8,283 bases of DNA, taken from assembly GCA_050739575.1 (NCBI GenBank), contig JBOIBN010000086.1, positions 1 to 8,283 of the forward strand. The letters run 5' to 3'. Under the pieces are notes generated by a model, which was not told where the DNA came from, made no database searches, and saw only the letters and a list, made by a program, of their open reading frames with translations. The translations under genes and the position numbers were made by a program. Positions 1 to 7,600 of the stretch are shown here, one piece after another (position 1 is the stretch's first letter; every line of letters starts with the position of its first letter). This DNA is from JBOIBN01 sp050739575 (GTDB taxonomy: Bacteria > Pseudomonadota > Gammaproteobacteria > JAKDMP01).

Positions 1-1760
1 GAGAGGGTGATGGCGAAACCCTGTATCGGACCGGTGCCGATCGCGAACAGCACGAGTCCCGCTATCAACGTGGTGATGTTGGAGTCCACGATCGTGCCCA
101 TCGCGCGTTCGTAGCCGGCCTGGATCGCCGCCTGCGGCGAGGACCCGATTCGGAGTTCCTCGCGTATGCGTTCATAAATCAGCACGTTGGCGTCCACCGC
201 CATGCCGACGGTGAGCACGATGCCGGCAATGCCGGGCAGTGTGAGCGTCGCCCGCAGCAGCGACAGCAGGGCGACGATCAGGATCAGGTTCATGATCAGC
301 GCAACATCGGCGATGAGGCCAAAGGCCTTGTAATAGATCGCCATGCCGACCACGACCAGAATGAATCCGAGCACCACCGCCATGAAGCCCAGGCGGATAT
401 TCTGCTGGCCGAGGCTCGGGCCGATGGTGCTCTCCTCGACGATGGTGACCGGGGCGGCGAGCGGCGTGCGCAAAGTCAGCGCGAGCGACTGCGCCTCCTG
501 CTGGCCAAGGCCGGTGATCTGGAAGCTGCTCGAGAAAACGCCGCGGATGGTGGCGACGTTGATCACCTGCTGGATCTGCTTGGTGACCTGCACCGGCTTG
601 CCGTTGACCTGCTTCGTTTCGGTGCGGTTCTGGATGTAGAGCACCGCCATGGGTTTGCCGAGATTGTGCCGCGTGACGTCGCCCATGCGCGCGGCGCCGG
701 CGGAATCGAGGGTGACGTTGACGGACGGGCTGCCGCTTTGCTGATCGAAGCCGGAAGTCGCGTCGGTGATTTCCGGGCCCGCTGCCACAATCTCGCGTTT
801 GAGCAGGATCGGCTGGTTCGCTCCGTTCTCAACGTTGGAGTAGAGCTGGGCATCGAGTGGAATGTGGCCGGTGCGCTTGGCTTCGAGGGGATCGGCGCCC
901 GGATACACGAGGCGGAACTGCACGGTCGCAGTGTCGCCGAGCTGCTGCTTGGCGCGAGCCGCATTCTGAAGGCCCGGCAACTCCACGATCACGTAATTCT
1001 GGCCTTCGCGCTGAACGATAGGTTCGGCGACGCCGAGTTCGTTGACGCGCCGGCGCAAGGCCGCCACGTTCTCGTCCACGGCGAGATCCCGCACCTGCTG
1101 CAGCCGCGTGGGCGACGGGGTAACGCGCAGCATCGCCTGATTCTTCACCTCGTAGCCGGTAAAGGTGGAATCGGGATAACCTTTACGGATGATCTGTTCG
1201 CCCCCGGAACGCGCCGCGATGTCGGGAAACGTGAAGACGAGCGCCTCGTTGTCCTGACTGGCCGTGCTGTAGCGTACGTTGGCGTCGCGCAGTGAACCCT
1301 GGATGTCGTGAAGCTGGCTTTCCAGCATCTGGTTGACGGCGGCCTTGAGATCCACCTGCAAGCGGAAATAGATACCGCCGACGAGATCGAGTCCCTTTGC
1401 CATCGGTTGCAGGCCGAGACTCTGCATCCACCTGGGCGTACGGGGAACGAGGTTCATCGCGACGGAATAGTTGTCGCCGAGCGCCTGTGCGATCACGCCA
1501 TTGGCACGAAGTTGGGTGCCCGTGTCGGCAAAGGTGATGATGGCTTTGTCGGGATCGTCGGTCTTTCCTACGTAGGGGATGCCGGCCTCGTTGAGCGCTG
1601 CGATGGTCTTATCGAGGCTGCCCGGGGAGAGTGTGTTCGAATTGATCTCGGTGATTTGCACGGCCGGCGCTTCGCCGAAGACGTTCGCCATGGCGAACAC
1701 GAGACCGAACAGGACGACTCCAATGACCAGCAGATTTTTCCACAGCGGGTAACGGTTCAT
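1..1760 (-). CDS. secD: Protein translocase subunit SecD (3' end cut by window edge)
   Basis: SecD is an inner-membrane subunit of the SecDF-YajC complex. It uses the proton motive force to help SecYEG/SecA complete protein export. The frame is open from the ATG at 1760 to the window edge, giving 586 codons and no stop; E. coli SecD has 615 residues, so about 30 are missing. Visible features are an N-terminal membrane segment at about 9-26 after MNRYPLWK, the family motif GLDLVGG at 123-129, a long periplasmic region, then TM2 at about 458-477, TM3 at about 481-502, and TM4 with GMAVDANVLIYERIREE. Asp523 in that motif corresponds to the conserved intramembrane Asp linked to proton use. DSNITTL and GTGPIQGFAIT follow in and after TM5; TM6 is cut. 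A GGGAGG lies about 10 bases before the start. It follows yajC after 63 bases with no terminator visible, so co-transcription is likely. secF is expected next. Confidence 0.97.
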   Translation of the reverse strand, partial: MNRYPLWKNLLVIGVVLFGLVFAMANVFGEAPAVQITEINSNTLSPGSLDKTIAALNEAGIPYVGKTDDPDKAIITFADTGTQLRANGVIAQALGDNYSVAMNLVPRTPRWMQSLGLQPMAKGLDLVGGIYFRLQVDLKAAVNQMLESQLHDIQGSLRDANVRYSTASQDNEALVFTFPDIAARSGGEQIIRKGYPDSTFTGYEVKNQAMLRVTPSPTRLQQVRDLAVDENVAALRRRVNELGVAEPIVQREGQNYVIVELPGLQNAARAKQQLGDTATVQFRLVYPGADPLEAKRTGHIPLDAQLYSNVENGANQPILLKREIVAAGPEITDATSGFDQQSGSPSVNVTLDSAGAARMGDVTRHNLGKPMAVLYIQNRTETKQVNGKPVQVTKQIQQVINVATIRGVFSSSFQITGLGQQEAQSLALTLRTPLAAPVTIVEESTIGPSLGQQNIRLGFMAVVLGFILVVVGMAIYYKAFGLIADVALIMNLILIVALLSLLRATLTLPGIAGIVLTVGMAVDANVLIYERIREELRIGSSPQAAIQAGYERAMGTIVDSNITTLIAGLVLFAIGTGPIQGFAITL

Positions 1761-1823
1761 GCGGCACCATCCCTCCCGCGGCGCTCAAGCTTCCGCAGCG
1801 TTTTTGTCATTCCCTTCGAACCT

Positions 1824-2168
1824 TCAGCCGTGCTTGATCGTGCCTTTGGGCAACACCGTACCGACGGCGTTCTTCTGGATTCTTACCTCGACGCCCTTGG
1901 CCACCTCCACGCCAATGAACTGTTCGCTCACCTGCGTGACCTTGCCGAGCATGCCACCGCTAGTGACGACTTCGTCGCCGGCTGCGAGCTGGTCGACCAT
2001 CTGCCGGTGCTGCTTCTGACGTTTCTGCTGCGGACGGATCATGAAAAAATACATCGCCGCGAAAAAAATCACAATGATGATGATGAACCCGTAATTGCCG
2101 GCCGGGGAACCACTTGCCCCGCTCGCCGGAGCCGCCGCGGCCAAAGCATCTGGAATCAGAAACTGCAT
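1824..2168 (-). CDS. yajC: Sec translocase accessory protein YajC
   Basis: YajC is a small single-pass inner-membrane protein that associates with SecDF and SecYEG; its exact role is still unclear and it is dispensable in E. coli. The 114-residue product matches the usual length of about 110. It has an Ala-rich N-terminus (MQFLIPDALAAAAP), one very hydrophobic membrane segment at about 26-44, the family signature MIRPQQKRQK at 43-52 just after it, then a small soluble domain containing GDEVVTSGGMLGKV (64-77) and ending VLPKGTIK, very like the E. coli end. The start is supported by AGAGG (2177-2181) 8 bases upstream. It sits 42 bases after tgt and 63 before secD, the usual order. Confidence 0.96.
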   Translation of the reverse strand: MQFLIPDALAAAAPASGASGSPAGNYGFIIIIVIFFAAMYFFMIRPQQKRQKQHRQMVDQLAAGDEVVTSGGMLGKVTQVSEQFIGVEVAKGVEVRIQKNAVGTVLPKGTIKHG

Positions 2169-2210
2169 GCGCCAAACCTCTGGTAAGTCAGACAGGACAC
2201 AATCTTTACA

Positions 2211-3326
2211 TTATGGCATAAGATCGGGCAGCGTGGCCCTTTCGGTATGAAATTTCCGGCACCAGTCCGTAAACCGGCCCTCCTTGATCGCCCCGCGCAT
2301 GCCGGCCATCAGTTCCTGGAAGTAAAAAAGGTTGTGTCCGGTCGCGAGCCTCGCGCCGAGTATCTCGTTGGTGTCCTTGAGGTGACGCAGATAGGCGAGG
2401 CTATAGTGACGACAGGTGTAGCAGCCGCAGTTTGGGTCAGGCGGCCCGGTTTCGGACCGGTAGCGCGTGTTCCTCAGCCGGATTTCGCCGCGGCGGGTGA
2501 ACAGCTGGCCATTGCGGGCATTGCGGGTCGGCAGCACGCAGTCGAACAGATCCATGCCGCGGGCGACCGCGGCGACGAGGTCCTCCGGTTTGCCCACGCC
2601 CATGAGATAGCGCGGACGGTCCCGCGGCAGCAGCGGCTCCAGAGCGTTGAGCACCTGCTCGCGTTCGACGGGCGGCTCGCCGACCGACAGTCCGCCCAGC
2701 GCATAGCCGTCGAAGCCGATGGCCGTGAGTCCCGCGAGGCTTTCCTCGCGGAGCGAGGGATACATTCCGCCCTGCACGATGCCGAACAAGGCGCCCGGAT
2801 GATCGCCGTGCGCGGCGCGCGAGCGTTCGGCCCAGCCGAGCGAAAGGCGCATCGATTCGGCGGCCTCGCCCTCGTTCGCCGGATACGGCGTGCATTCGTC
2901 GAAGATCATCGCGACATCCGCACCGAACGCATGCTGCACGGCAATGGATTCCTCCGGCCCCAGAAACACCTCGGCACCGTCCACCGGCGAGCGGAAAGTC
3001 ACGCCCGCCGGGCTCAGTTTGCGCAGCGCGGCGAGGCTCCAGACCTGGAAACCGCCGGAATCAGTAAGGATGGGACCTTCCCAATGCATGAACGCGTGCA
3101 GTCCGCCGTGCGCACGGATGATCTCGACGCCCGGGCGGAGCATAAGATGAAACGTGTTGCCGAGAATGATCTCGACGCCGATCGTGCGCAATTCTTCGGG
3201 CGTCATCGCCTTGACGGTCCCGGCGGTTCCGACTGGCATGAAGGCCGGCGTCGCCACCGTACCGCGGTCGAAAACGAGCTGTCCTGCGCGCGCGGCCCCG
3301 TCGGTCGTCGACAATTCGAAGCGCAT
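2211..3326 (-). CDS. tgt: Queuine tRNA-ribosyltransferase (tRNA-guanine transglycosylase)
   Basis: Tgt is a cytoplasmic enzyme that exchanges the wobble guanine (G34) of tRNA-Asn, -Asp, -His and -Tyr for preQ1 in bacteria. The 371-residue product fits the family (E. coli 375). The TIM-barrel active-site motifs are intact: DSGGFQV with Asp89 (general base), FDECTPYPA with Asp143, GLSVGEP at 212-218, YLMGVGKPEDL at 240-250, and DCVLPTRNARNG with Asp262, the expected nucleophile. The zinc site CxCxxC...H is complete (Cys300, Cys302, Cys305, His331). The frame stays open upstream to 3689, but that part is only shadow of queA. MRFELSTTDG at 3326 matches the family N-terminus. This ATG overlaps the queA stop by one base and has no clear Shine-Dalgarno of its own, which suggests translational coupling. 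Confidence 0.98.
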   Translation of the reverse strand: MRFELSTTDGAARAGQLVFDRGTVATPAFMPVGTAGTVKAMTPEELRTIGVEIILGNTFHLMLRPGVEIIRAHGGLHAFMHWEGPILTDSGGFQVWSLAALRKLSPAGVTFRSPVDGAEVFLGPEESIAVQHAFGADVAMIFDECTPYPANEGEAAESMRLSLGWAERSRAAHGDHPGALFGIVQGGMYPSLREESLAGLTAIGFDGYALGGLSVGEPPVEREQVLNALEPLLPRDRPRYLMGVGKPEDLVAAVARGMDLFDCVLPTRNARNGQLFTRRGEIRLRNTRYRSETGPPDPNCGCYTCRHYSLAYLRHLKDTNEILGARLATGHNLFYFQELMAGMRGAIKEGRFTDWCRKFHTERATLPDLMP

Positions 3327-3328
3327 CA
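3324..3328 (-). promoter_or_regulatory. queA-tgt stop/start overlap (TGATG)
   Basis: The queA stop TGA (3328-3326) and the tgt start ATG (3326-3324) share one base. The preceding bases (CCCGCGGT on the minus strand) contain no purine-rich ribosome binding site. Seen directly: the overlap and the missing site. Inferred: ribosomes finishing queA re-initiate on tgt, keeping the two queuosine enzymes in a fixed ratio. Confidence 0.75.
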
Positions 3329-4363
3329 ACCGCGGGCCACTGGGCTTACGCTTACGAACATGGCGTCGCCGTAGCTGTAGAAACGGTAGTTCTCGGCGAC
3401 GGCGTGACGATACGCCACGAGCACCCGCTCGCGCCCGGCGGCGGCGCAGACCAGCATCAATAATGTCGAGCGCGGCAGATGAAAATTGGTCACCAAGGCA
3501 TCCACGATCCGGAACCGGCTGCCGGGCAGTATATAAAGCGCCGTCTCGCCGACATAGGGTGCAAGCATCCCGCCGGCCGCCGCCGTTTCGAGGCTGCGCA
3601 CCACCGTCGTACCCACGGCGATCACCCGCGCGCCCCTTGAATGCGCCGCCGCGATTGCCTCCACTGTCTCGGGCGGCACCTCGCACCATTCTCTATGGAT
3701 ATGGTGGGCGAACGGATCCTCCTCACGGACGGGCTGGAAAGTCCCAGAGCCGACGTGCAGCGTGATCCGCGCCGTCGCGACGCCGCGTTCAGCTAGCGCG
3801 GCAAGCAACGGAGCATCGAAATGCAGGCTCGCGGTCGGCGCTGCCACCGCGCCCGGCACACGGGCGAAAATACTCTGATAGCGGTCACGATCCTCGGGTT
3901 CGTCCGCGCGTCTTATATAAGGCGGCAGCGGTACATGACCGCCGCGGGCAAGAAGCGTGAGCAAGGGTTCGCCCGCGCTTTCCACGACAAAGAATGCATC
4001 ATCTCGCCCCTGAACACGAAGCTCGCCGCCGCCTTCCACCGCCAGCCGTTGACCTTCACGCAGCGGCTTGGCGGAACGGGCCTGAACGAGGGCGCTGCAC
4101 TCTCCGGTCAGGCGCTCGATCAACAGTTCCACCCGCCCTCCGGTCGGCTTGACCGCAAAGAGCCGGGCGGGAATCACCCGCGTGTCGTTGAATACCAGGA
4201 GATCGCCCGCCGCGAGCAGCGCGGGCAGTTCGCGCATTTGCCGATCTTCGATCGTACCGTCCGCGCCGTCAAGCACCAACAGGCGGCTCGCCGATCGCTC
4301 GGCCAGCGGATGCTGCGCGATCAGCCGGGGTGGCAATTCGTAATCGAAATCGGAAGTGTGCAT
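3326..4363 (-). CDS. queA: S-adenosylmethionine:tRNA ribosyltransferase-isomerase
   Basis: QueA transfers and isomerises the ribosyl part of S-adenosylmethionine onto preQ1 in tRNA, forming epoxyqueuosine, the step after Tgt. The product has 345 residues (E. coli 356); the few missing residues are at the C-terminus, which ends soon after YGDAMFVSVSP. Family blocks seen in order: FDYELPPRLIAQHPLAERS (6-24), LLVFNDTRVIPARLF (55-69), GHVPLPPYI (142-150), GAVAAPTASLHFD (171-183), TLHVGSGTFQPV (201-212), VIAVGTTVVRSLE (247-259), DALVTNFHLPRSTLLMLV (288-305) and YRFYSYGDAMF (326-336). Ser179 replaces the Gly of E. coli PTAGLHF, a minor change. The ATG at 4363 was chosen because the family N-terminus begins there; the frame is open to 4435, but those residues look random and cross a terminator-like hairpin. 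The ribosome binding site is weak. A T10 tract ends 20 bases upstream. Confidence 0.97.
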   Translation of the reverse strand: MHTSDFDYELPPRLIAQHPLAERSASRLLVLDGADGTIEDRQMRELPALLAAGDLLVFNDTRVIPARLFAVKPTGGRVELLIERLTGECSALVQARSAKPLREGQRLAVEGGGELRVQGRDDAFFVVESAGEPLLTLLARGGHVPLPPYIRRADEPEDRDRYQSIFARVPGAVAAPTASLHFDAPLLAALAERGVATARITLHVGSGTFQPVREEDPFAHHIHREWCEVPPETVEAIAAAHSRGARVIAVGTTVVRSLETAAAGGMLAPYVGETALYILPGSRFRIVDALVTNFHLPRSTLLMLVCAAAGRERVLVAYRHAVAENYRFYSYGDAMFVSVSPVARG

Positions 4364-4383
4364 CACGCAAGCTACCGTACGGC

Positions 4384-4415
4384 AAAAAAAAAAGGAAGCC
4401 GGAAACGTCCCCGAC
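4384..4415 (-). terminator. Terminator-like hairpin with T10 tract before queA
   Basis: Read on the minus strand, GTCGGGG / TTCCGGC (4415-4409 with 4404-4398) folds around a 4-base loop, with three G-U wobbles. It is followed by TTCC and then ten T's (4393-4384). Its position suits the end of the putA transcript, but it lies only 20 bases before the queA start. No promoter fits between it and queA. So either read-through is needed, or a queA promoter lies upstream and the hairpin acts as an attenuator. The wobble-rich stem and the TTCC spacer make it a moderate candidate. Confidence 0.5.
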
Positions 4416-4470
4416 TCTTGCGAAGGGTTAGACAAACTCTGATCAATTCGTCCGTGAATTGCTCAAAGGC

Positions 4471-4499
4471 GACGAGTCCAGAACCTGTCCGGACTCGTC
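4471..4499. repeat. Perfect 9-bp inverted repeat
   Basis: GACGAGTCC (4471-4479) and GGACTCGTC (4491-4499) are exact reverse complements separated by 11 bases. The hairpin would be stable on either strand. No T tract follows on either strand, so it is not a standard intrinsic terminator. It is one of five closely packed inverted repeats in this gap. Confidence 0.8.
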
Positions 4500-4505
4500 T
4501 TGCGT

Positions 4506-4533
4506 CGAATCGAGCACGTACGTGTTCGATTCG
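4506..4533. repeat. 28-base near-perfect palindrome
   Basis: CGAATCGA (4506-4513) pairs with TCGATTCG (4526-4533), and the core CACGTACGTG (4515-4524) is itself a perfect palindrome. The only imperfect pair is 4514/4525: G-U in plus-strand RNA, but A-C in minus-strand RNA. As RNA it gives a 12-bp stem with a GUAC loop; as DNA it could be a binding site for a symmetric dimer. Neither role is shown by the sequence alone. Confidence 0.8.
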
Positions 4534-4558
4534 CGGCGGTACATCCGTGCACCACACG

Positions 4559-4586
4559 GAACCTCTGAGTAAATCGGAGGTTCTTT
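4559..4586 (+). terminator. Possible plus-strand terminator hairpin
   Basis: GAACCTCTGA (4559-4568) pairs with TCGGAGGTTC (4574-4583) around a GTAAA loop, with one U-G wobble in plus-strand RNA (A-C mismatch on the minus strand). Three T's follow directly, giving a short TTCTTT run with the end of the stem. It would end a plus-strand transcript from the gap before it runs antisense into putA, or may be just part of the repeat cluster. The T tract is short, so the call is weak. Confidence 0.35.
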
Positions 4587-4604
4587 AGATGAACGGCGGC
4601 CGGA

Positions 4605-7600
4605 CTACTCTGCCATGGCCAGAAGGCTGGCGTTACCGCCGACAGCCGCGGTGTTGATCGTCACGGTTTTTTCGACGGCGAAGCGCGCGAGGTAATGCGG
4701 GCCGCCCGCCTTCGGTCCGGTGCCGGAAAGTCCCTGACCGCCGAAGGGCTGCACGCCGACCACCGCACCAACCATGTTGCGGTTCACGTAGCAGTTGCCT
4801 GCACCCACGCGGGCGGTCAGCCATTCGGCTTCGCCCTCGATCCGGCTGTGCACGCCGAAGGTAAGTCCGTAGCCGGTCGCATTGATCGCCTCGACCAACT
4901 GTTCCAGATCGCGCGAGCGATAGCGCACGACATGGAGGATAGGGCCGAACACTTCGCGCTCAAGCACGTCTATGTCCTCGATTTCGACCGCGAGTGGCGC
5001 CACGAAACTGCCGTTGGCACAGGCCTCAGAAAGCGGCACGCGAGCAATCACCTTACCCTTAGCCGAGATGACTTCGACATGAGCATCGAGTATTTTGCGC
5101 GCGTCGTGATCTATCACCGGGCCGATATCGGTTGCGATCAGCCCTGGATCGCCGATCGTGAGCGTTTCCATGTAGCCGGCGAGGATTTCCAGCACCCGGG
5201 GCGCGATTTCCTCCTGCACGCAGAGCACGCGCAAGGCCGAGCAACGCTGGCCCGCACTCAGAAATGCGGAGCCGACGATGTCGAGCACGACCTGTTCGGG
5301 CAACGCCGAACTGTCCACGATCATTGCATTCTGACCGCCCGTTTCGGCAATCAGGATCGCAAGCGGGCCCTCGCGTTCGGCGAGCGCGCGGTTGATCGCA
5401 CGTGCAGTCTCGGTGGAGCCGGTGAAGGCGACGCCGGCGATGCGCGGATCGCCGACCGCAGCGTGGCCGACCGAAGGACCGTCGCCGGGCAGGAAGTGCA
5501 GCACGTCGCCCGGCACACCCGCCTCGTGCAACAGCTTCACGGCGCGATAACCGATCAACGACGTCTGTTCGGCGGGTTTCGCGATCACGGCATTGCCGGC
5601 CACAAGGGCCGCGCTGATCTGCGCCAGAAAAATCGCGACCGGAAAGTTCCACGGGCTGATGCAGACAAACACGCCACGTCCGTGCAACTGGAGTTCGTTA
5701 TGCTCGCCGGTCGGTCCCGGCATCACGAGCGGATTCGCGAACTGGCGAATGCACTGCGCGGCGTTGTAGCGCAGATGATCCACCGCCTCGCACACCTCGG
5801 CGACGCCGTCGGGGATGCTCTTTCCCGCCTCGCGCACGCAGAGCGCCATGAATTCCGGCATGCGCGCTTCGAGGAGATCGGCCGCGCGTGCGAGTATGGC
5901 CGCACGCTCTTCAGCAGGCGTCGCGTCCCAACGCGGCTGCGCCGTCTGCGCAATGCCGATCGCCTCGGTCACCGCTGCGGCATCGGCATCGGCGACCTCG
6001 CCCACGATGCGCCGATTGTCGGCCGGGTCCGGTACCGTTCGCGCACGGCCGCTGCGTTCGGCACCGCCGACGATCGGCGCGGCGCGCCAACGCACGGCAA
6101 GCGCCGCTTCCATCGCGCGCTGCAATTCTGCGAGCGCTGCAAGGTCGGCGCGGTTTATGCCGCGCGAATTCTTTCGCTCGGGCGCATAGAGATCACGCGG
6201 CAACGGAATCTTTGGATGCGCCTTGATTTCGTTCGCCGCCGCGGCGGTAACGGGATCGCCGATGATGTCCTCGATCGGCACACGGGCATCGCCAATGCGG
6301 TGCACAAAGGACGTGTTGGCGCCATTTTCGAGCAGCCGCCGCACGAGATACGGCAGCAATTCCCGGTGCGCGCCGACCGGGGCGTACACACGGCAGTTGA
6401 TACCCTTGCCTGCGCCGCCGAGCACCTGTGCATAGAGTGCTTCGCCCATGCCGTGCAGCCGCTGGAATTCGTAGCCCGAGCGATCGCCTGCAAACTCAAT
6501 GAGCGCGGCGATGCTGTAGGCGTTATGCGTTGCGAACTGCGGATACAGGCGCTTACCGGCGGCCAGCATGCGTTTCGCGCAGGCGAGATAGCACACGTCA
6601 GTATTGACTTTGCGGGTAAAGACCGGGTAGCCGTCGAGACCTTCCATCTGGACGTACTTGATTTCGGTATCCCAATACGCGCCCTTGACGAGCCGCACCG
6701 GAATGCGCCGGCCGATCTCCTCGGCCAGCGCCGCGAGCCAGTCAATGACGGCGGGCGCGCGCTTCTGATAGGCCTGCACTGCGAGTCCAAACCCTTCGTA
6801 GCCGTCGAGTGCGGAATCGCGATACACCGCTTCGATGACGTCGAGCGAAAGGTCGAGGCGCACCGCCTCCTCCGCGTCCACTGTGAGACCGATGCCCGCT
6901 GACTTGGCTGTTTCGGCAAGGGACTTCAATCGCGGCACCAGGGCTTGCAACGCATCGCGGCGCCGCGCAATCTCGTAACGCGGATAAAGCGCCGAAAGCT
7001 TGATCGAAATACCGTGCGCCGCGCAAATATCCGCGCTTTCGCCGCGGGCGTGGCCGATGGCGATGATCGCCTCGCTGTATGCCTTGTGATAACGCCCGGC
7101 ATCGGCCTCCGTCAGTGCGGCCTCGCCGAGCATGTCGAAGCTGTAGCGGAAAATCCGGTTATCGCTTTCGCCGGCGCGTCCAAGTGCTTCCCTGATCGTG
7201 CGCCCCATCACGAACTGGCGTCCGAGTATGCGCATGGCCTGGCGCAGCGCGGCACGCACGATCGGCTCGCCCGCGCGTTGGGCCATGCGTGCAAGGAACG
7301 AGGCGGGATTGTTTTCCACGCCCTCGTCCAGACGCACCAGCCGTCCGGTGAGCATGAGCCCCCAGGTGGACGCATTCACGAACAGCGATCGGCTCTGACC
7401 GAGCCGCTCCGACCAGCTTCCGCTCGCGAGCTTGTCGCGGATGAGCTTGTCGGCAGTCTCGGCGTCGGGAATGCGGATCAGTGCCTCGGCGAGACACATA
7501 AGCACGATGCCCTCCTCCGAAGACAGATCGTACTGCTGCAGAAACGCCTCGATCCCGCCCAGTTCCGAGGTTTTCGCGCGTACGACCTCGACCAGCGCGC

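Larger units (their letters stand above)
4364..4604. other. Non-coding putA-queA gap with dense inverted repeats
   Basis: This 241-base gap has no credible gene; a 61-codon frame on the minus strand (4557-4372) has no recognisable features and crosses the hairpins. It holds an unusual series of inverted repeats: 4444-4449/4456-4461 (CAATTC/GAATTG, loop 6), 4471-4479/4491-4499 (9 bp, loop 11), 4506-4533 (near-palindrome), 4544-4549/4555-4560 (TCCGTG/CACGGA, loop 5), 4559-4568/4574-4583 (10 bp with one wobble), and 4398-4415 next to a homopolymer. It looks less GC-rich than the flanking genes. It may hold a small RNA, an intergenic repeat element, or stacked terminators. No promoter close to consensus was found on either strand. 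Confidence 0.7.

Noticed and set aside
666..2186. Plus-strand frames of 209 and 292 codons opposite secD and yajC
   Set aside because: The minus strand carries SecD and YajC with clear motifs. The plus-strand frames have no recognisable content.
2247..3374. A 375-codon open frame on the plus strand opposite tgt
   Set aside because: It is antisense to an intact tgt with all catalytic residues; its protein is Arg/His/Ala-rich and unlike any family.
3327..3689. N-terminal extension of tgt by 121 codons
   Set aside because: The extension is queA read in another frame; the family N-terminus begins exactly at the ATG at 3326.
4364..4435. N-terminal extension of queA by 24 codons
   Set aside because: It would translate through the terminator-like hairpin and the T10 tract, and QueA proteins begin at the equivalent of MHTSDFDYELP.
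4520..4556. A tRNA-like 3' end (GTTCGATTC followed by CACCA)
   Set aside because: The T-arm would have only four pairs, and no matching acceptor stem, D-arm or anticodon arm could be placed. The GTTCGATTC is part of the palindrome at 4506-4533.
4372..4557. A 61-codon minus-strand frame in the putA-queA gap
   Set aside because: It has no family likeness and no ribosome binding site noted, and it covers four inverted repeats, so structure rather than coding explains the sequence.
4398..4580. A hammerhead-type ribozyme
   Set aside because: A GAAAC occurs at 4402-4406, but no CUGANGA core is found at a workable distance and the three-stem arrangement cannot be built.
4364..4604. A preQ1 riboswitch in front of the queuosine genes
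   Set aside because: Biologically attractive, but I could not place the short preQ1-I hairpin with its A-rich tail on the minus strand; the AGAGGTTC there lacks the rest of the motif. A covariance-model search would settle it.
4695..6902. A 735-codon open frame on the plus strand opposite putA
   Set aside because: It lies wholly antisense to a perfectly conserved putA, has the His/Arg-rich composition typical of a complementary frame in GC-rich DNA, and shows no domain. It is a shadow frame.
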